Virus record (IMG/VR): IMGVR_UViG_3300047172_000047
Coordinates: 1-31,481 of that record
Origin: a virus
Direction: 5' to 3' (one strand)
Length of the DNA: 31,481 nt
Shown here: positions 1 to 8,302 of the stretch, piece after piece
Layout: the number at the start of each line of letters is the position of its first letter
Position numbering within the stretch: the stretch's first letter is position 1
Translations under genes and position numbers: made by a program
Notes under the pieces: model-generated
What the model was told of the DNA's origin: nothing
Databases searched by the model: none
What the model saw: only the letters and a program-made list of their open reading frames with translations

Positions 1-177
1 GGCTTGGCGCTGATGGCCTGCATCGTGCGGACGTTCAATGGCCAGACGCTGGATTTTCCGAAAGACAAAAAGGAATTGCGGGCGCGGGTGCGTTTGCTGG
101 GCTGGCCAGGCATGGAAGCCGCCGGCGCCGCGCTGAAACAGGCCGGCAATGCGGCGGAGGCTGACGAGGACGAATGA
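1..177 (+). CDS. Tail assembly chaperone-like protein, C-terminal part
   Basis: The frame is open from the first base and ends in TGA at 175-177, leaving the last 58 residues of a gene that starts outside the window. The fragment has a phage-chaperone-like look (VRTFNGQTLDFP, then a short helical segment) and an acidic C-terminus. It lies two small genes upstream of the tape measure, where tail assembly chaperones normally sit; these bind the tape measure protein during tail assembly. The next ORF overlaps it by 4 nt (ATGA). I see no clear slippery heptamer, so I do not claim a programmed frameshift. The assignment rests on position and general character, not on a diagnostic motif. Confidence 0.5.
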   Translation, partial: GLALMACIVRTFNGQTLDFPKDKKELRARVRLLGWPGMEAAGAALKQAGNAAEADEDE

Positions 178-365
178 GCAAGGTCCGGCTACAATCCATG
201 TTGGATGCCGTGGAATTGGCGATGGCGGGGATTGGGCTGGGATATCGGGAAGCGGCGGAATTGACCGATGAGCGGCGCGAAACGCTGCTGGATGCGGTGC
301 GCGAGATCAAGGCGCGCGACCGCCAGGAATTGATTGCGGCGATTGGCAAGGCGATGGGCGGGTGA
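174..365 (+). CDS. Small helical protein, possible second tail-assembly chaperone
   Basis: This 63-residue predicted helical protein starts at an ATG that overlaps the previous stop by 4 nt, and it ends in a GTGA overlap with the next gene, so translation is coupled on both sides. It is rich in Arg, Glu and Ala and has no membrane segment. Many phages encode a pair of small products between the tail tube and tape measure genes (gpG/gpT type), and its place fits the second member of such a pair. I do not recognise a named family, so the role is inferred from position. Confidence 0.5.
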   Translation: MSKVRLQSMLDAVELAMAGIGLGYREAAELTDERRETLLDAVREIKARDRQELIAAIGKAMGG

Positions 366-880
366 GGACATTCCGGTCCTGCGCGGCGTTTGCGGCGTTT
401 TTGCGCGTTGACGCGCCAGCGCGCATTGCCGCGGGCAAGGCCAAGGGATTGACCGAAGCGGGCGCGATGATCGCCAAGGAAATGCGCGGCGAGCTGGGCA
501 CGTACCAGAGCGGCGATGCGGGGTTTGAGGATTGGGCGCCGCTGGCGGCCGGAACGCTGTTCGGGTTTGGCCCGTTGCCGGGCAAGATTGCGGACGGCCA
601 TGCCACGGCGGAACATCACAACCCGCTGATGGCGACGGGGAGGTTGCGCGACAGCATCGGCGTGAAGGTGGACGGCGATGCGGCCGCCATCGGATCTGAT
701 GACCCGGTGGCGGTGTACCAGAACGAGGGCACGGATGAACGCGGTGTTCCGTTCAAGCCCGGTGAGAAAGTGGCGCCCGGGATACCGGGGCGGGAATTTG
801 TGGGCCGAGCCGGGTTTCGCAAAGCGCCGGAAGCGGCTGAGGCGATTGGCGCGGCGGTGGTGAGGGAGTTGATAAAATGA
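362..880 (+). CDS. Phage virion morphogenesis / gp10-like tail completion protein
   Basis: This 172-residue product starts with GTG in a GTGA overlap. Its second half has the family pattern: a LMATGRLRDSI block (about residues 90-100), a VYQNEGTDERGVP block (about 118-130) and a PGREFVG block (about 141-148). This matches proteins annotated as phage virion morphogenesis or HK97-gp10-like tail completion proteins, which act at the head-tail joint or tail terminus. Its position just before the tape measure is slightly unusual, since these genes more often lie before the tail tube. The first 20 residues are Cys/Ala-rich and poorly supported, so translation could start further in. Confidence 0.65.
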   Translation: MRTFRSCAAFAAFLRVDAPARIAAGKAKGLTEAGAMIAKEMRGELGTYQSGDAGFEDWAPLAAGTLFGFGPLPGKIADGHATAEHHNPLMATGRLRDSIGVKVDGDAAAIGSDDPVAVYQNEGTDERGVPFKPGEKVAPGIPGREFVGRAGFRKAPEAAEAIGAAVVRELIK

Positions 881-3054
881 TCGACGCCTTCGCCATTGGC
901 GTGTCGCTGCAACTGAATGACGCCATTACGGGCCAGCTTGCCGGTGTGGCCAGCCAGTTTGAACAGTTGCAGCAGCAGATTGATGGGTTGAACGCCTCGC
1001 TCAAGACCGTGGGCGGCAGCGTGGCGGGGATGGCGAAAGCGTCCAGCAGCATGGCGGCAAGCTGGAAGGCGGCGGCGGCGGCGGCGCAGCAGATGGCGGC
1101 GGCGGCCGCCGGGATGCGGATGCCAGCCGCGCCCAGTTTGCCCGGCGATGGCGGTGGCGGCGCAATGCCGCCGGCGGGCGGCGGCTGGAGCGGCATGGTT
1201 TTGCCGCCCGGTGGAAATACGCCGAACAGCCCCGGCTATTACCCGGCCGAGCCGAGCTCACTGGTGCCGTTGCCTGGCCAAGGACCGGCGGGGTATCAAG
1301 GCTGGGGATGGTCCGGCAATAATGGCTATTCCCCCCCCGGTGAACCGCCCCGCCCGGCCGGCACCGCGATGATTGCGGCCCCGCCCGGCGGCGGCGGCGG
1401 AGGCGATGGACCGCCGAATTTCACGATGCCGAACGGTGCGCCGGACCAGCCATTCAACGCGGCGGGGCCGGTTTCGCTAGGGCCGAACAAGCCGGGCGGC
1501 GTTGATTTGTTCAGCGCGTATTACGGCATCAAATTGGGTGCTGACATCGCCAGCGCCACGTTCAAAGCGCCGTTTGATGCCGCCGCGACGGTTGACCAGA
1601 AAATCGGCATTATGAAAAACGCCGGGATTTCGGCAAGCGATGCCAACGCGGCTTATCAAGCCGCCGTGAACATGGAAGGGCAAAAACAGTATTCGACGCT
1701 GAGCGTGAATGATCTGCTGACGATTTTGGCCGGCAACCTGGCGCAGACGCATAATTTGTCAGAAACCGAATCTATGATGCCGACGCTCGCCAATGCGGCC
1801 ACGGTGCTTTCAGGCATGGGTGTTGGCGATGCCGCGTCCCAAATTGTGGCGCTGACCAGGGCTGGCGATCTGAGCGGCATGTTCAACCAGAAGAACGCAG
1901 ACGGCTCGGTCAACACGGCGCCGTTTCAAAACTTCGTCAAAACCTTCATGTCGGTTGAGCAAGCGGCGGGGCCGCTGGGTGATTCGATTTCACCTGAGCA
2001 GATTTTGCTGCTTTATCAGAACATGGGCGTGGCCGGGCAGACGCTATCGCCCGAAGGCCAAGCCAATGCGATGATCATGGCGCTGACGCTGGGCCAGTTG
2101 AAAGCCGGTACGGGTTTCGGCCAAGTTTTCAAGGAATTGGTTGGCGGCAAAATGCCGGAAGGGGTCGAGGACCAGCTTTCCAAGGCCGGACTTATCACGA
2201 CCAAAGGTGCCGTGAGGCATGGCCAATATGTCACGTTGGCGCCGGATGCTTTGAAAGACGAAAGCCTGTTGCTGAGCGACCCGGTGCAATGGTTCGCGAC
2301 CGTGTTTGCGCCGCAACTTGAGAAGATGAATCCCGGCGACCGCGCATCGCTAATTGGCGACATCTATAAAACGACATCGACCCAACAGGGGGCGAGGGTG
2401 GCGCTAGATGCGGTGTTCAACGCGCCGACGATCAAGCGGTTGCTGGATTACTCTTTGAGTGTGCCGGACCTGCAAACGGCGGCAACAAACCTAATAAACA
2501 CACCAGCCGGGACCGCCGCCGGCGCAAAGAACGCCAGCAACGCACTTTTGGTCACGCTGAGCAACGACACGATGTCCGTTTTGTTGCCCGCGCTGGGGAT
2601 TTATCGTGTCGCGGTCAATAAAATCACTCAGCAGGCGCAGCAGAATCCAGAAGCGACCGGTTTTGCGGTTTTGGACACCAGCGTTTTGGTTGGTCTGAAA
2701 GTGCTGAAAGAGATCGGAGCTTATGCGGCAAAATGGATGCCCGGCGCGCGGGTTGTAGGGGCGGCGGCCGGAACCGGATTGGAGATCGCCACGGGTCCCG
2801 TTGGCGAGACAATTTTGGTGGCGCAGATTGTCACGGCGGTGGCCAAACAGTTGGCGAATGCATTGACCAATGCCGGTTTAGACGGATCAGACGTTGCTGG
2901 TGGGGGTGTTCCGCCGGGCCATTCGCCGCAAAAACCGCTTTATATCAAATCGGTGGATAAACCGGCCGCACCAGGACCGACGATGCCCTCGGGGCCGACC
3001 ACGCCGCCGGCATCCACGTCCCTGCCTAACCCTGGGAAGCCATTGCCCCGATGA
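877..3054 (+). CDS. Tail tape measure protein
   Basis: This 725-residue protein starts in an ATGA overlap and is the longest gene of the window, in the tape measure position. Residues 1-80 look like a coiled coil rich in Gln, Ala and Ser. Residues 85-205 are strongly Gly/Pro-rich, a disordered segment. The middle is helical, and about residues 620-670 are hydrophobic and Ala/Gly-rich, as expected for a segment that may enter the host inner membrane. The tail is Pro-rich. Tape measure proteins set tail length and help DNA delivery. At 725 residues the implied tail is of moderate length. Confidence 0.8.
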   Translation: MIDAFAIGVSLQLNDAITGQLAGVASQFEQLQQQIDGLNASLKTVGGSVAGMAKASSSMAASWKAAAAAAQQMAAAAAGMRMPAAPSLPGDGGGGAMPPAGGGWSGMVLPPGGNTPNSPGYYPAEPSSLVPLPGQGPAGYQGWGWSGNNGYSPPGEPPRPAGTAMIAAPPGGGGGGDGPPNFTMPNGAPDQPFNAAGPVSLGPNKPGGVDLFSAYYGIKLGADIASATFKAPFDAAATVDQKIGIMKNAGISASDANAAYQAAVNMEGQKQYSTLSVNDLLTILAGNLAQTHNLSETESMMPTLANAATVLSGMGVGDAASQIVALTRAGDLSGMFNQKNADGSVNTAPFQNFVKTFMSVEQAAGPLGDSISPEQILLLYQNMGVAGQTLSPEGQANAMIMALTLGQLKAGTGFGQVFKELVGGKMPEGVEDQLSKAGLITTKGAVRHGQYVTLAPDALKDESLLLSDPVQWFATVFAPQLEKMNPGDRASLIGDIYKTTSTQQGARVALDAVFNAPTIKRLLDYSLSVPDLQTAATNLINTPAGTAAGAKNASNALLVTLSNDTMSVLLPALGIYRVAVNKITQQAQQNPEATGFAVLDTSVLVGLKVLKEIGAYAAKWMPGARVVGAAAGTGLEIATGPVGETILVAQIVTAVAKQLANALTNAGLDGSDVAGGGVPPGHSPQKPLYIKSVDKPAAPGPTMPSGPTTPPASTSLPNPGKPLPR

Positions 3055-3884
3055 GCGGCGTTCTTTCAGCGATCAAAGCCGCCGGGCAGTTGTTCGGCGG
3101 CTATGGCACCGTCACGCTTGGTCCGGTGAAATTCACCGGGCTGGGCCTGCCGGAAAGCCTGCCGATCGGCGGCTCTCAGGCGCTCACGGTTCATAAGCTG
3201 CCCGGCGGTGCGCGCATTGTGGACGCGATGGGCCAGGACGATGCGGATATCTCGTGGTCCTTCATTCTGGACCAGCAAGACGCCAGCACGACAGCGCGAA
3301 CGCTGGACAAATTGCGCCGCAGCGGGACTGTCATCACGCTCGCTTGGGACGTGTTCAGCTATCAGGTGGTGGTGAAGGAATTCCGGTGCGACACGCGATT
3401 TGTGCCGCCGATGAAATGCCAGATCACGTGCTTGGTGGTGCAGGACAACACGTTGGTGAGCGGGACGACGCTGACCTCGATGGCCCTGCAAGTGGTCCAG
3501 GATATTTCGACCGGGAATGTGGTGGGCGCGCTGGGCGCGGTGAGCCAGGGCATCGTGGCGGGACCGCTGGCGAGCGCCGCCAGCGCCGTGGGGGCGACGG
3601 GGGCGACCACCTTTGCCAGTTCCGCCTACAACGCCGCTGTGGGCGCTGTGAATACTGCAGCGGGCGCGATTTCCGACGCCACCACCGCGGCCAACGGGTT
3701 GCTGGCACCGCTGGGTGTTTCGCTCGGGTCGATCAGCCAGGCGGCGGGGACCGGGTTGAGCGCTTTGGGTGTGGCCGGGCAACTGAGCGATGCGGTTTCA
3801 GCGGCGGGCGATCTCGCGAATTTGAGCGTGATGCAAGGCTATGTCGGCCGGACGGTGCAGAATTTGGCCAAGGCGAGTTCCTGA
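3051..3884 (+). CDS. GpU/gp53-like tail or baseplate protein with Ala-rich extension
   Basis: This 277-residue product starts at an ATG overlapping the tape measure stop. Residues 15-130 resemble the phage tail protein GpU/DNA-circularisation-N type fold: beta-rich, with a GTVTLGPVKFTGL opening, a central DISWSFIL strand and a long helix followed by strands. Residues 140-277 are an Ala/Ser/Gly-rich, low-complexity helical extension. In related tails this protein lies at the tail-baseplate interface. Its place between the tape measure and tail protein X supports a baseplate or tube-end role. The exact family name is tentative. Confidence 0.55.
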   Translation: MSGVLSAIKAAGQLFGGYGTVTLGPVKFTGLGLPESLPIGGSQALTVHKLPGGARIVDAMGQDDADISWSFILDQQDASTTARTLDKLRRSGTVITLAWDVFSYQVVVKEFRCDTRFVPPMKCQITCLVVQDNTLVSGTTLTSMALQVVQDISTGNVVGALGAVSQGIVAGPLASAASAVGATGATTFASSAYNAAVGAVNTAAGAISDATTAANGLLAPLGVSLGSISQAAGTGLSALGVAGQLSDAVSAAGDLANLSVMQGYVGRTVQNLAKASS

Positions 3885-4075
3885 TGACACAGACGATCAG
3901 CGTGACGGGAACCGATTGTTTTGCCCTGGCGGCGCAGTATTTGGGCGATGCGACGGAATTCTACCGGATCATGGCGCAAAACGATCTGACGGACCCGCTG
4001 ATCCTGGGCGAGCCGGTGCAGATTGTGATTCCGGACGTTGACGACACGCCGACCGGCGGGGTGCCGACGCAGTGA
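3884..4075 (+). CDS. Tail protein X-like (LysM-type) protein
   Basis: This 63-residue product starts at an ATG that shares one base with the previous stop (TGATG) and overlaps the next gene by 4 nt (GTGA). It has the LysM-like pattern of P2 tail protein X: GTDCFALAAQYLGDATEFYRIMAQN followed, after 'D' and 'P', by a strand ending VQIVIP. In P2-like phages the X gene precedes gene D, as it does here. It probably acts at the baseplate hub, possibly touching peptidoglycan. Confidence 0.7.
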   Translation: MTQTISVTGTDCFALAAQYLGDATEFYRIMAQNDLTDPLILGEPVQIVIPDVDDTPTGGVPTQ

Positions 4076-5187
4076 GCGGGAGCGTGCACACGCCGCGCTA
4101 CCGGGTGACGTTGAACGGCGCGGTGCTGGCGGGGGTGCAAAAGATCAGCATCACCCCGGCCTATATTTTTCAGGTGGCGAAATTTTCGATCACCAAGGTG
4201 TTTGTGGCAAACGATCCGTATCCCCCGAGTTATTGGGCGGCGACGGGCAACAAGACGTTGCTGATCGGCCTTGAGGTTTCCACCGATGGAAAGTCTTTCA
4301 CCACCATCATCAGCGGCAATGTGGACAGCCATTCATGGGATTGGGTTGCCAACACGCTGACGGCGGTGGGGCGCGATTTGGGCGCGGCGTTTCTGGATAC
4401 CAGAACGGTGGGCACATACCGCAACCAATCCGCCGCGCAGATTGCCACGACCCTGGCGCAAAGCCATGGGTTGAAGATCAACGCCACGGCGACCGGGCCG
4501 CTGGTGGGGCGCACATACGATATCGACTTTGACAAAACGGCCGGCGGCGACTTTGCGGATTCGACCAATGAGTGGGATTTGCTGTGCAGGCTGGGCAACC
4601 AGCAGGGGATTATCCCCTACATGCAAGGCGACACGCTGTATTTCAACCCGCCACCCACCACGCCGCCGGTTTATGTCCTGACGCTTTCCCGCACCGCCCA
4701 TGGCGCGGTGGCGAGCGTTGAGGGTGTGCAGTTCGAGCGGCACCTGACGGTGGCGCGCGATGTGATTGTGACCGTGCAAAGCTGGAACAGCCGCAAAAAG
4801 CGGACGTTTTCGGCGACGTATCGGGTGACGACCAAGGATGCCAGCGCGGGCGGCGGGACGCCGCCCCACCCGGTGCATTATTACCAGCGGACGCCGAACC
4901 TGACGCAGGCGCAATGCCAAGCCATCGCCCAGCAAAAGGCGCTCGACATTTCGACGCATGAGCGGAACGTGACGATCAAGGCCCCAAGCCTGGTGGTGTT
5001 GACGCCGCTGCATGTGGTTCAGGTTTCGGGAACTGGAACCGATTACGACATGACGTATTACCCGCAGACGATCACCTATGAGATTGATTTCGAGGGCGGG
5101 GCGACGACGAGCATTCAGGCGAAGTTTTCATCCGCCGCGTATCTGTATGACGAGGATACCGGCCAGATTGTAGGCGAACAGGCGTGA
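4072..5187 (+). CDS. Baseplate hub protein, phage late control D-like
   Basis: This 371-residue product starts with GTG in a GTGA overlap with the tail X gene. The stretch from about residue 160 (STNEWDLLCRLGNQQG, then a LYFNPPP strand) is typical of gpD/gp27-like hub proteins, where a t-W-D-x-L-x-x-L-A pattern is followed by a G-rich turn and a hydrophobic strand. The gpD family forms the trimeric hub that carries the membrane-piercing spike. The next gene encodes that spike protein, which supports the call. The length is close to the usual 330-400 residues. Confidence 0.78.
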   Translation: MSGSVHTPRYRVTLNGAVLAGVQKISITPAYIFQVAKFSITKVFVANDPYPPSYWAATGNKTLLIGLEVSTDGKSFTTIISGNVDSHSWDWVANTLTAVGRDLGAAFLDTRTVGTYRNQSAAQIATTLAQSHGLKINATATGPLVGRTYDIDFDKTAGGDFADSTNEWDLLCRLGNQQGIIPYMQGDTLYFNPPPTTPPVYVLTLSRTAHGAVASVEGVQFERHLTVARDVIVTVQSWNSRKKRTFSATYRVTTKDASAGGGTPPHPVHYYQRTPNLTQAQCQAIAQQKALDISTHERNVTIKAPSLVVLTPLHVVQVSGTGTDYDMTYYPQTITYEIDFEGGATTSIQAKFSSAAYLYDEDTGQIVGEQA

Positions 5188-5741
5188 CATTTTCCGACGC
5201 GCAGCGCAATGAAATCATCGCGCTGGTTCAGCAATTCGGCGCCAACCGGCGCGGGATTGTGACCAGCTACCAGCCGCAGCCGCCGATGGCGAAAGTGACG
5301 TTGCAGCCGGAAGGGATTGAGACAGGATGGTTGCCGGTGCTCACCCAATGGGTGGGCAACGGCTGGGGCATGATTGCGCCGTTGCAGGCCGGGGACCAAG
5401 TCAAGCTGACGTGCGAGGAAGCGGACGGGCAAAACTATGCGATTGCGGGCCGTTACTATTCGGAAGCCGATGCGGCGCCAGAGGGCGCGGGGCCGGGTGA
5501 GTTGTGGTTGGTGCATGAGACTGGCGCGACATTTGCGTTGAAGGCCGATGGGTCGATCTCCTTGATCACTGCCACGCTCAACATCGAAGCGCCCGGCGGC
5601 GGCAATGCCACGGTAAACCTTACCGGGTCATTGAACGTGTCTGTTGAAACCACGACGGCCGGCAAAGCATTTACGCCGCACACGCATCCTTACGTCCCGG
5701 GATCGGGAAGCGAAACCGAAACCGGGCCACCGCAGGGGTAA
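5184..5741 (+). CDS. Baseplate assembly protein V-like central spike
   Basis: This 185-residue product starts with GTG in a GTGA overlap with the hub gene. Residues 20-90 form an OB-fold-like beta domain (GIVTSYQP, then VTLQPEG, then GDQVKLTCEEADG). Residues 110-160 look like a repeated-strand beta-helix needle. The end carries HTHPY close to the C-terminus, the His-x-His arrangement that binds metal at the tip of contractile-tail spikes. Contractile tails use this trimer to puncture the outer membrane. The gpD-gpV order matches P2-type baseplates. Confidence 0.8.
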   Translation: MTFSDAQRNEIIALVQQFGANRRGIVTSYQPQPPMAKVTLQPEGIETGWLPVLTQWVGNGWGMIAPLQAGDQVKLTCEEADGQNYAIAGRYYSEADAAPEGAGPGELWLVHETGATFALKADGSISLITATLNIEAPGGGNATVNLTGSLNVSVETTTAGKAFTPHTHPYVPGSGSETETGPPQG

Positions 5742-5744
5742 CAC

Positions 5745-6113
5745 ATGGGCGATTTTTCGCATAATTTTGGGTCCGATTTCGACCTGAATGCTTCCGGCGA
5801 TTTGCTTTATGTGACCGGCGATGCCGAGGCCCAGCAGCACATCATCAAGCGGTTGTTGACGGCGGCGGGCGCATATATCTGGCGGCTGGATTATGGGGCG
5901 GGGCTTGGGCAGTTTGTCGGCCAGCCGGCAAATGCGACGGCCATTGTGAACGTGATCCGCAGCCAGATTTTTCAGGAAGCCACGGTGGCCCAAGTGCCGG
6001 AGCCGGTGGTGACGATCAACGTCAACCCAAACGACACCGTGGGCGTGACGATCAATTATTACGACGCGGTATCCGGTGCCGCGAGCGTTCTTTCCTTCTC
6101 GCTGGGGTCCTGA
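5745..6113 (+). CDS. gp25-like baseplate wedge protein (GpW/gp25 family)
   Basis: This 122-residue product starts at ATG, 4 nt after the spike gene. It has the gp25-like pattern: a helix bearing AQQHIIKRLLTAAGAY, a WRLDYGAGLGQFVG turn, then a helix and a long strand pair containing VTINVNPND. gp25-like proteins are conserved parts of the contractile baseplate wedge that prime sheath assembly. Following gpV and preceding gpJ is the standard order of a P2/Mu-like baseplate operon. Confidence 0.8.
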   Translation: MGDFSHNFGSDFDLNASGDLLYVTGDAEAQQHIIKRLLTAAGAYIWRLDYGAGLGQFVGQPANATAIVNVIRSQIFQEATVAQVPEPVVTINVNPNDTVGVTINYYDAVSGAASVLSFSLGS

Positions 6114-6114
6114 C

Positions 6115-7284
6115 ATGCAGCTTTCGCTTCTCACGCGGGACCAAGTGCTGGCCAACATGGTGGCATCGGTGCAGAGCGCCGCTTCTGCCGCGGGGTTCAC
6201 GCTATCTTTGAACGAAGGGTCCGGCATTCTGGCGGTGCTGGACGGCATTGCTGGGATGTATCTCTGGCTTCAATGGCTGGCGGTGCAAGTGCTGGGGACG
6301 GCCAGGTTGACCACCAGCTATGGTGCCGATGTGGATTCGTTTTGCGGGGATGATTTCGGGTGTCTTCGATTGCCCGGCGCGGCGGCCAGCGGGGTGGCGA
6401 CATTCGCGCGGTATGTGAGCACGAGCTCGGCGGTGATCCCGGTTGGCACGGTGGCAAAAACCACCGATGGGACGCAGAGTTTCGCGGTGGTGGCGGATTC
6501 GACAAATGCCGCGTGGCAGGGGACCAACGGCACGTATCCCAGCGGATATTTCATGATCGCGGCAGGCGTGTCGAGCGTGAATTTGACCGTGCAGAACCTG
6601 GTGGTGGGGACGGCCGGCAACATCCTGGCCAATGCGCTGGGGTTGGTGGCGAGCGCGCTGCCGGGCGTGGATACCGTGACCAATGCGGCGGCGTTCACCA
6701 ACGGGCTGAACGCCGAGAGCGATGCGGCCTATAAGTCGCGGTTTGGTTTGTTTCTGGCGGCGCTGGCCCGCGGGACGGTGACGGCGGTCGAAAGCGCGGC
6801 GCTGGGAGTCCAACAGAATTTGACTTGTGCCGTGCTGTCTAACCAAGCGGCGATTGGCGGCAGCGCGGTGCCGGGCAGCTTTGTGGTGGCCGTGGACGAT
6901 GGCAGCGGCGCCACGCCAAGCGAGACGATCACGGCTGTGGCTAATGCGGTTGACGCGGTGCGGCCGGTGGGTAGCACGGCTTACGTGCTGCAAGCGACGG
7001 TGATTGATGCGGTGGTGGTGCTGACGCTGACATGCGCCACCACAGCGTTGCACACCCAAGCGGTGGCAGCGGTGCAAGCGGCGGTCACCGCCTATATCGC
7101 GGCGTTGCCGGTGGCGACCGGCAGCAATAATGCAAGTTTTCCGTATTGGCGCATCGGTCAACTGGCTTTTGACGCAAGCCCGCTTGTGCAGACTGTGACG
7201 GCGGTGACGCTGAATGGTGGCACGGTGGATATTGGCGGAACCCCCGGCACGGTGGTCCGCGTTGGCAGTGTGAGCGTAAACTGA
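6115..7284 (+). CDS. Baseplate protein J
   Basis: I chose the ATG at 6115 (389 residues); the frame extends upstream only by overlapping the gp25-like gene. The N-terminal helix region is followed by an ARLTTSYGADVDSFCGDDFG block (about residues 60-80), the gpJ signature region in which the protein meets the wedge. After it come beta-rich repeats (GTVAKTTDGTQSFAV, AGTAGNILAN) and a helical block with ESDAAYKSRFG. gpJ is the main wedge component of P2/Mu-type baseplates. Length and order fit the family. Confidence 0.85.
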   Translation: MQLSLLTRDQVLANMVASVQSAASAAGFTLSLNEGSGILAVLDGIAGMYLWLQWLAVQVLGTARLTTSYGADVDSFCGDDFGCLRLPGAAASGVATFARYVSTSSAVIPVGTVAKTTDGTQSFAVVADSTNAAWQGTNGTYPSGYFMIAAGVSSVNLTVQNLVVGTAGNILANALGLVASALPGVDTVTNAAAFTNGLNAESDAAYKSRFGLFLAALARGTVTAVESAALGVQQNLTCAVLSNQAAIGGSAVPGSFVVAVDDGSGATPSETITAVANAVDAVRPVGSTAYVLQATVIDAVVVLTLTCATTALHTQAVAAVQAAVTAYIAALPVATGSNNASFPYWRIGQLAFDASPLVQTVTAVTLNGGTVDIGGTPGTVVRVGSVSVN

Positions 7285-7532
7285 TGATTTTCGCACACGA
7301 CTGGTATCCGGCAAACACGGCGATTTTTGGGGTTTGCCATCCCGCGCCGCGGCAGGACATTGAGGAGGCCGAGGAAGCGTGCGTGTGGGTGCATCGGTTC
7401 GTGCCGGTGCCCATGGGCGTGCATATTACCGGGCCTGGATGCTTCTGCGCGCCGGTTTGGCGGCGCAGGTGCGAGGTGGAGTCCTCGGCCTTCAAATACG
7501 AGGCAACCACGCTGCGAAACGGGTATCACTGA
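7284..7532 (+). CDS. Unidentified small protein in the baseplate operon
   Basis: This 82-residue product starts in a TGATG overlap with gpJ and ends in a TGATG overlap with the next tail gene, so it is translated within the operon. It has four cysteines (CHP near residue 18, C33, a CFC pair near 53-55 and C63 in RRRCEV, approximately) and many aromatic residues (HDWY, CVWVHRF). No membrane segment is evident. I do not recognise the family. The Cys pattern could bind a metal, but there is no clean zinc-ribbon spacing. Confidence 0.6.
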   Translation: MIFAHDWYPANTAIFGVCHPAPRQDIEEAEEACVWVHRFVPVPMGVHITGPGCFCAPVWRRRCEVESSAFKYEATTLRNGYH

Positions 7533-8290
7533 TGGCGACGGGTGACCAAAGCGATTTTGCGGCCCGGTTGCTTAGGGTGATGCCGGGCGGGTGGTTTCCG
7601 ACCGTGGCCCCTGTGCTGACCGCGATTTTGCAAGCGCCGGCGTATGCGCTGAGTGTGGTGTTCGGCGATTTGACGTTCGCGCAAGCCCAGCAACGGGTTA
7701 GCACGGCGCAGGGCGCGTGGCTGGATATCGCCAGCCAGGATTTTTTTGGGTCAGATCTGCCCCGGCTGGAATACGAGCAGGACCCCGCCTTTGCCGCGCG
7801 GATCAAGTTTAACTTGACGGCGCCGCGCGGGACCCGCGCCGGGCTGGCGGCGATGCTGACGCAGTTGACCGGCACCGAGCCGACAATTTTTGAGCCAGCC
7901 AGGCCGGGAGATACCGGGGGCTGGGGAACAATGATGAACCCGGCGGTGGGCGGCGGGGCGGGGTGGGGTAGCAACATCAGTTCAGGTTTCAACGGCACCA
8001 CGGAGCGTTGGGGAAGCCTTCTGCTGCCATATCAGTTTTTCGTCACCGTGCAATTTCCGCAGACGGGGTTTTTGGCCTTTGCCAATCAGGCCGGTTTTGG
8101 CACGGGAAGCAACGCCGAGGCGGGCGGCGGATCGGGCTGGGGCAGTTTGATCAGCAGCGGGTTCAACACCGGCAATCTGGCCTGGATTGATCCCGACGAT
8201 GTGGCTGGCGCGATCACCCAGGCGTTCATCTACCAACAAATCGCCGCCTGGATTCCGGTGGGCACCATTGCCTGGACATACATCAATTAA
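7532..8290 (+). CDS. Tail protein, Mu gp48/YmfQ-like (DUF2313-type)
   Basis: I chose the ATG at 7532 (252 residues), which shares one base with the preceding stop; the longer frame merely overlaps the small gene before it. The opening (DQSDFAARLLRVMPGGWFP) resembles the start of gp48/YmfQ and gpI-type baseplate proteins, where a LLP.G..WP-like motif follows a short helix. The C-terminal half has two GGWG/GGSGWGS-type glycine-rich beta repeats, perhaps forming the fibre-docking part. Following gpJ and preceding a fibre-like gene is the expected position. Confidence 0.6.
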   Translation: MATGDQSDFAARLLRVMPGGWFPTVAPVLTAILQAPAYALSVVFGDLTFAQAQQRVSTAQGAWLDIASQDFFGSDLPRLEYEQDPAFAARIKFNLTAPRGTRAGLAAMLTQLTGTEPTIFEPARPGDTGGWGTMMNPAVGGGAGWGSNISSGFNGTTERWGSLLLPYQFFVTVQFPQTGFLAFANQAGFGTGSNAEAGGGSGWGSLISSGFNTGNLAWIDPDDVAGAITQAFIYQQIAAWIPVGTIAWTYIN

Positions 8291-8302
8291 AAGAGGTTTT
8301 TC

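Noticed and set aside
1-365. Programmed frameshift between the two chaperone-like genes
   Set aside because: No slippery heptamer is visible at the overlap, and the second ORF has its own ATG in an ATGA overlap.
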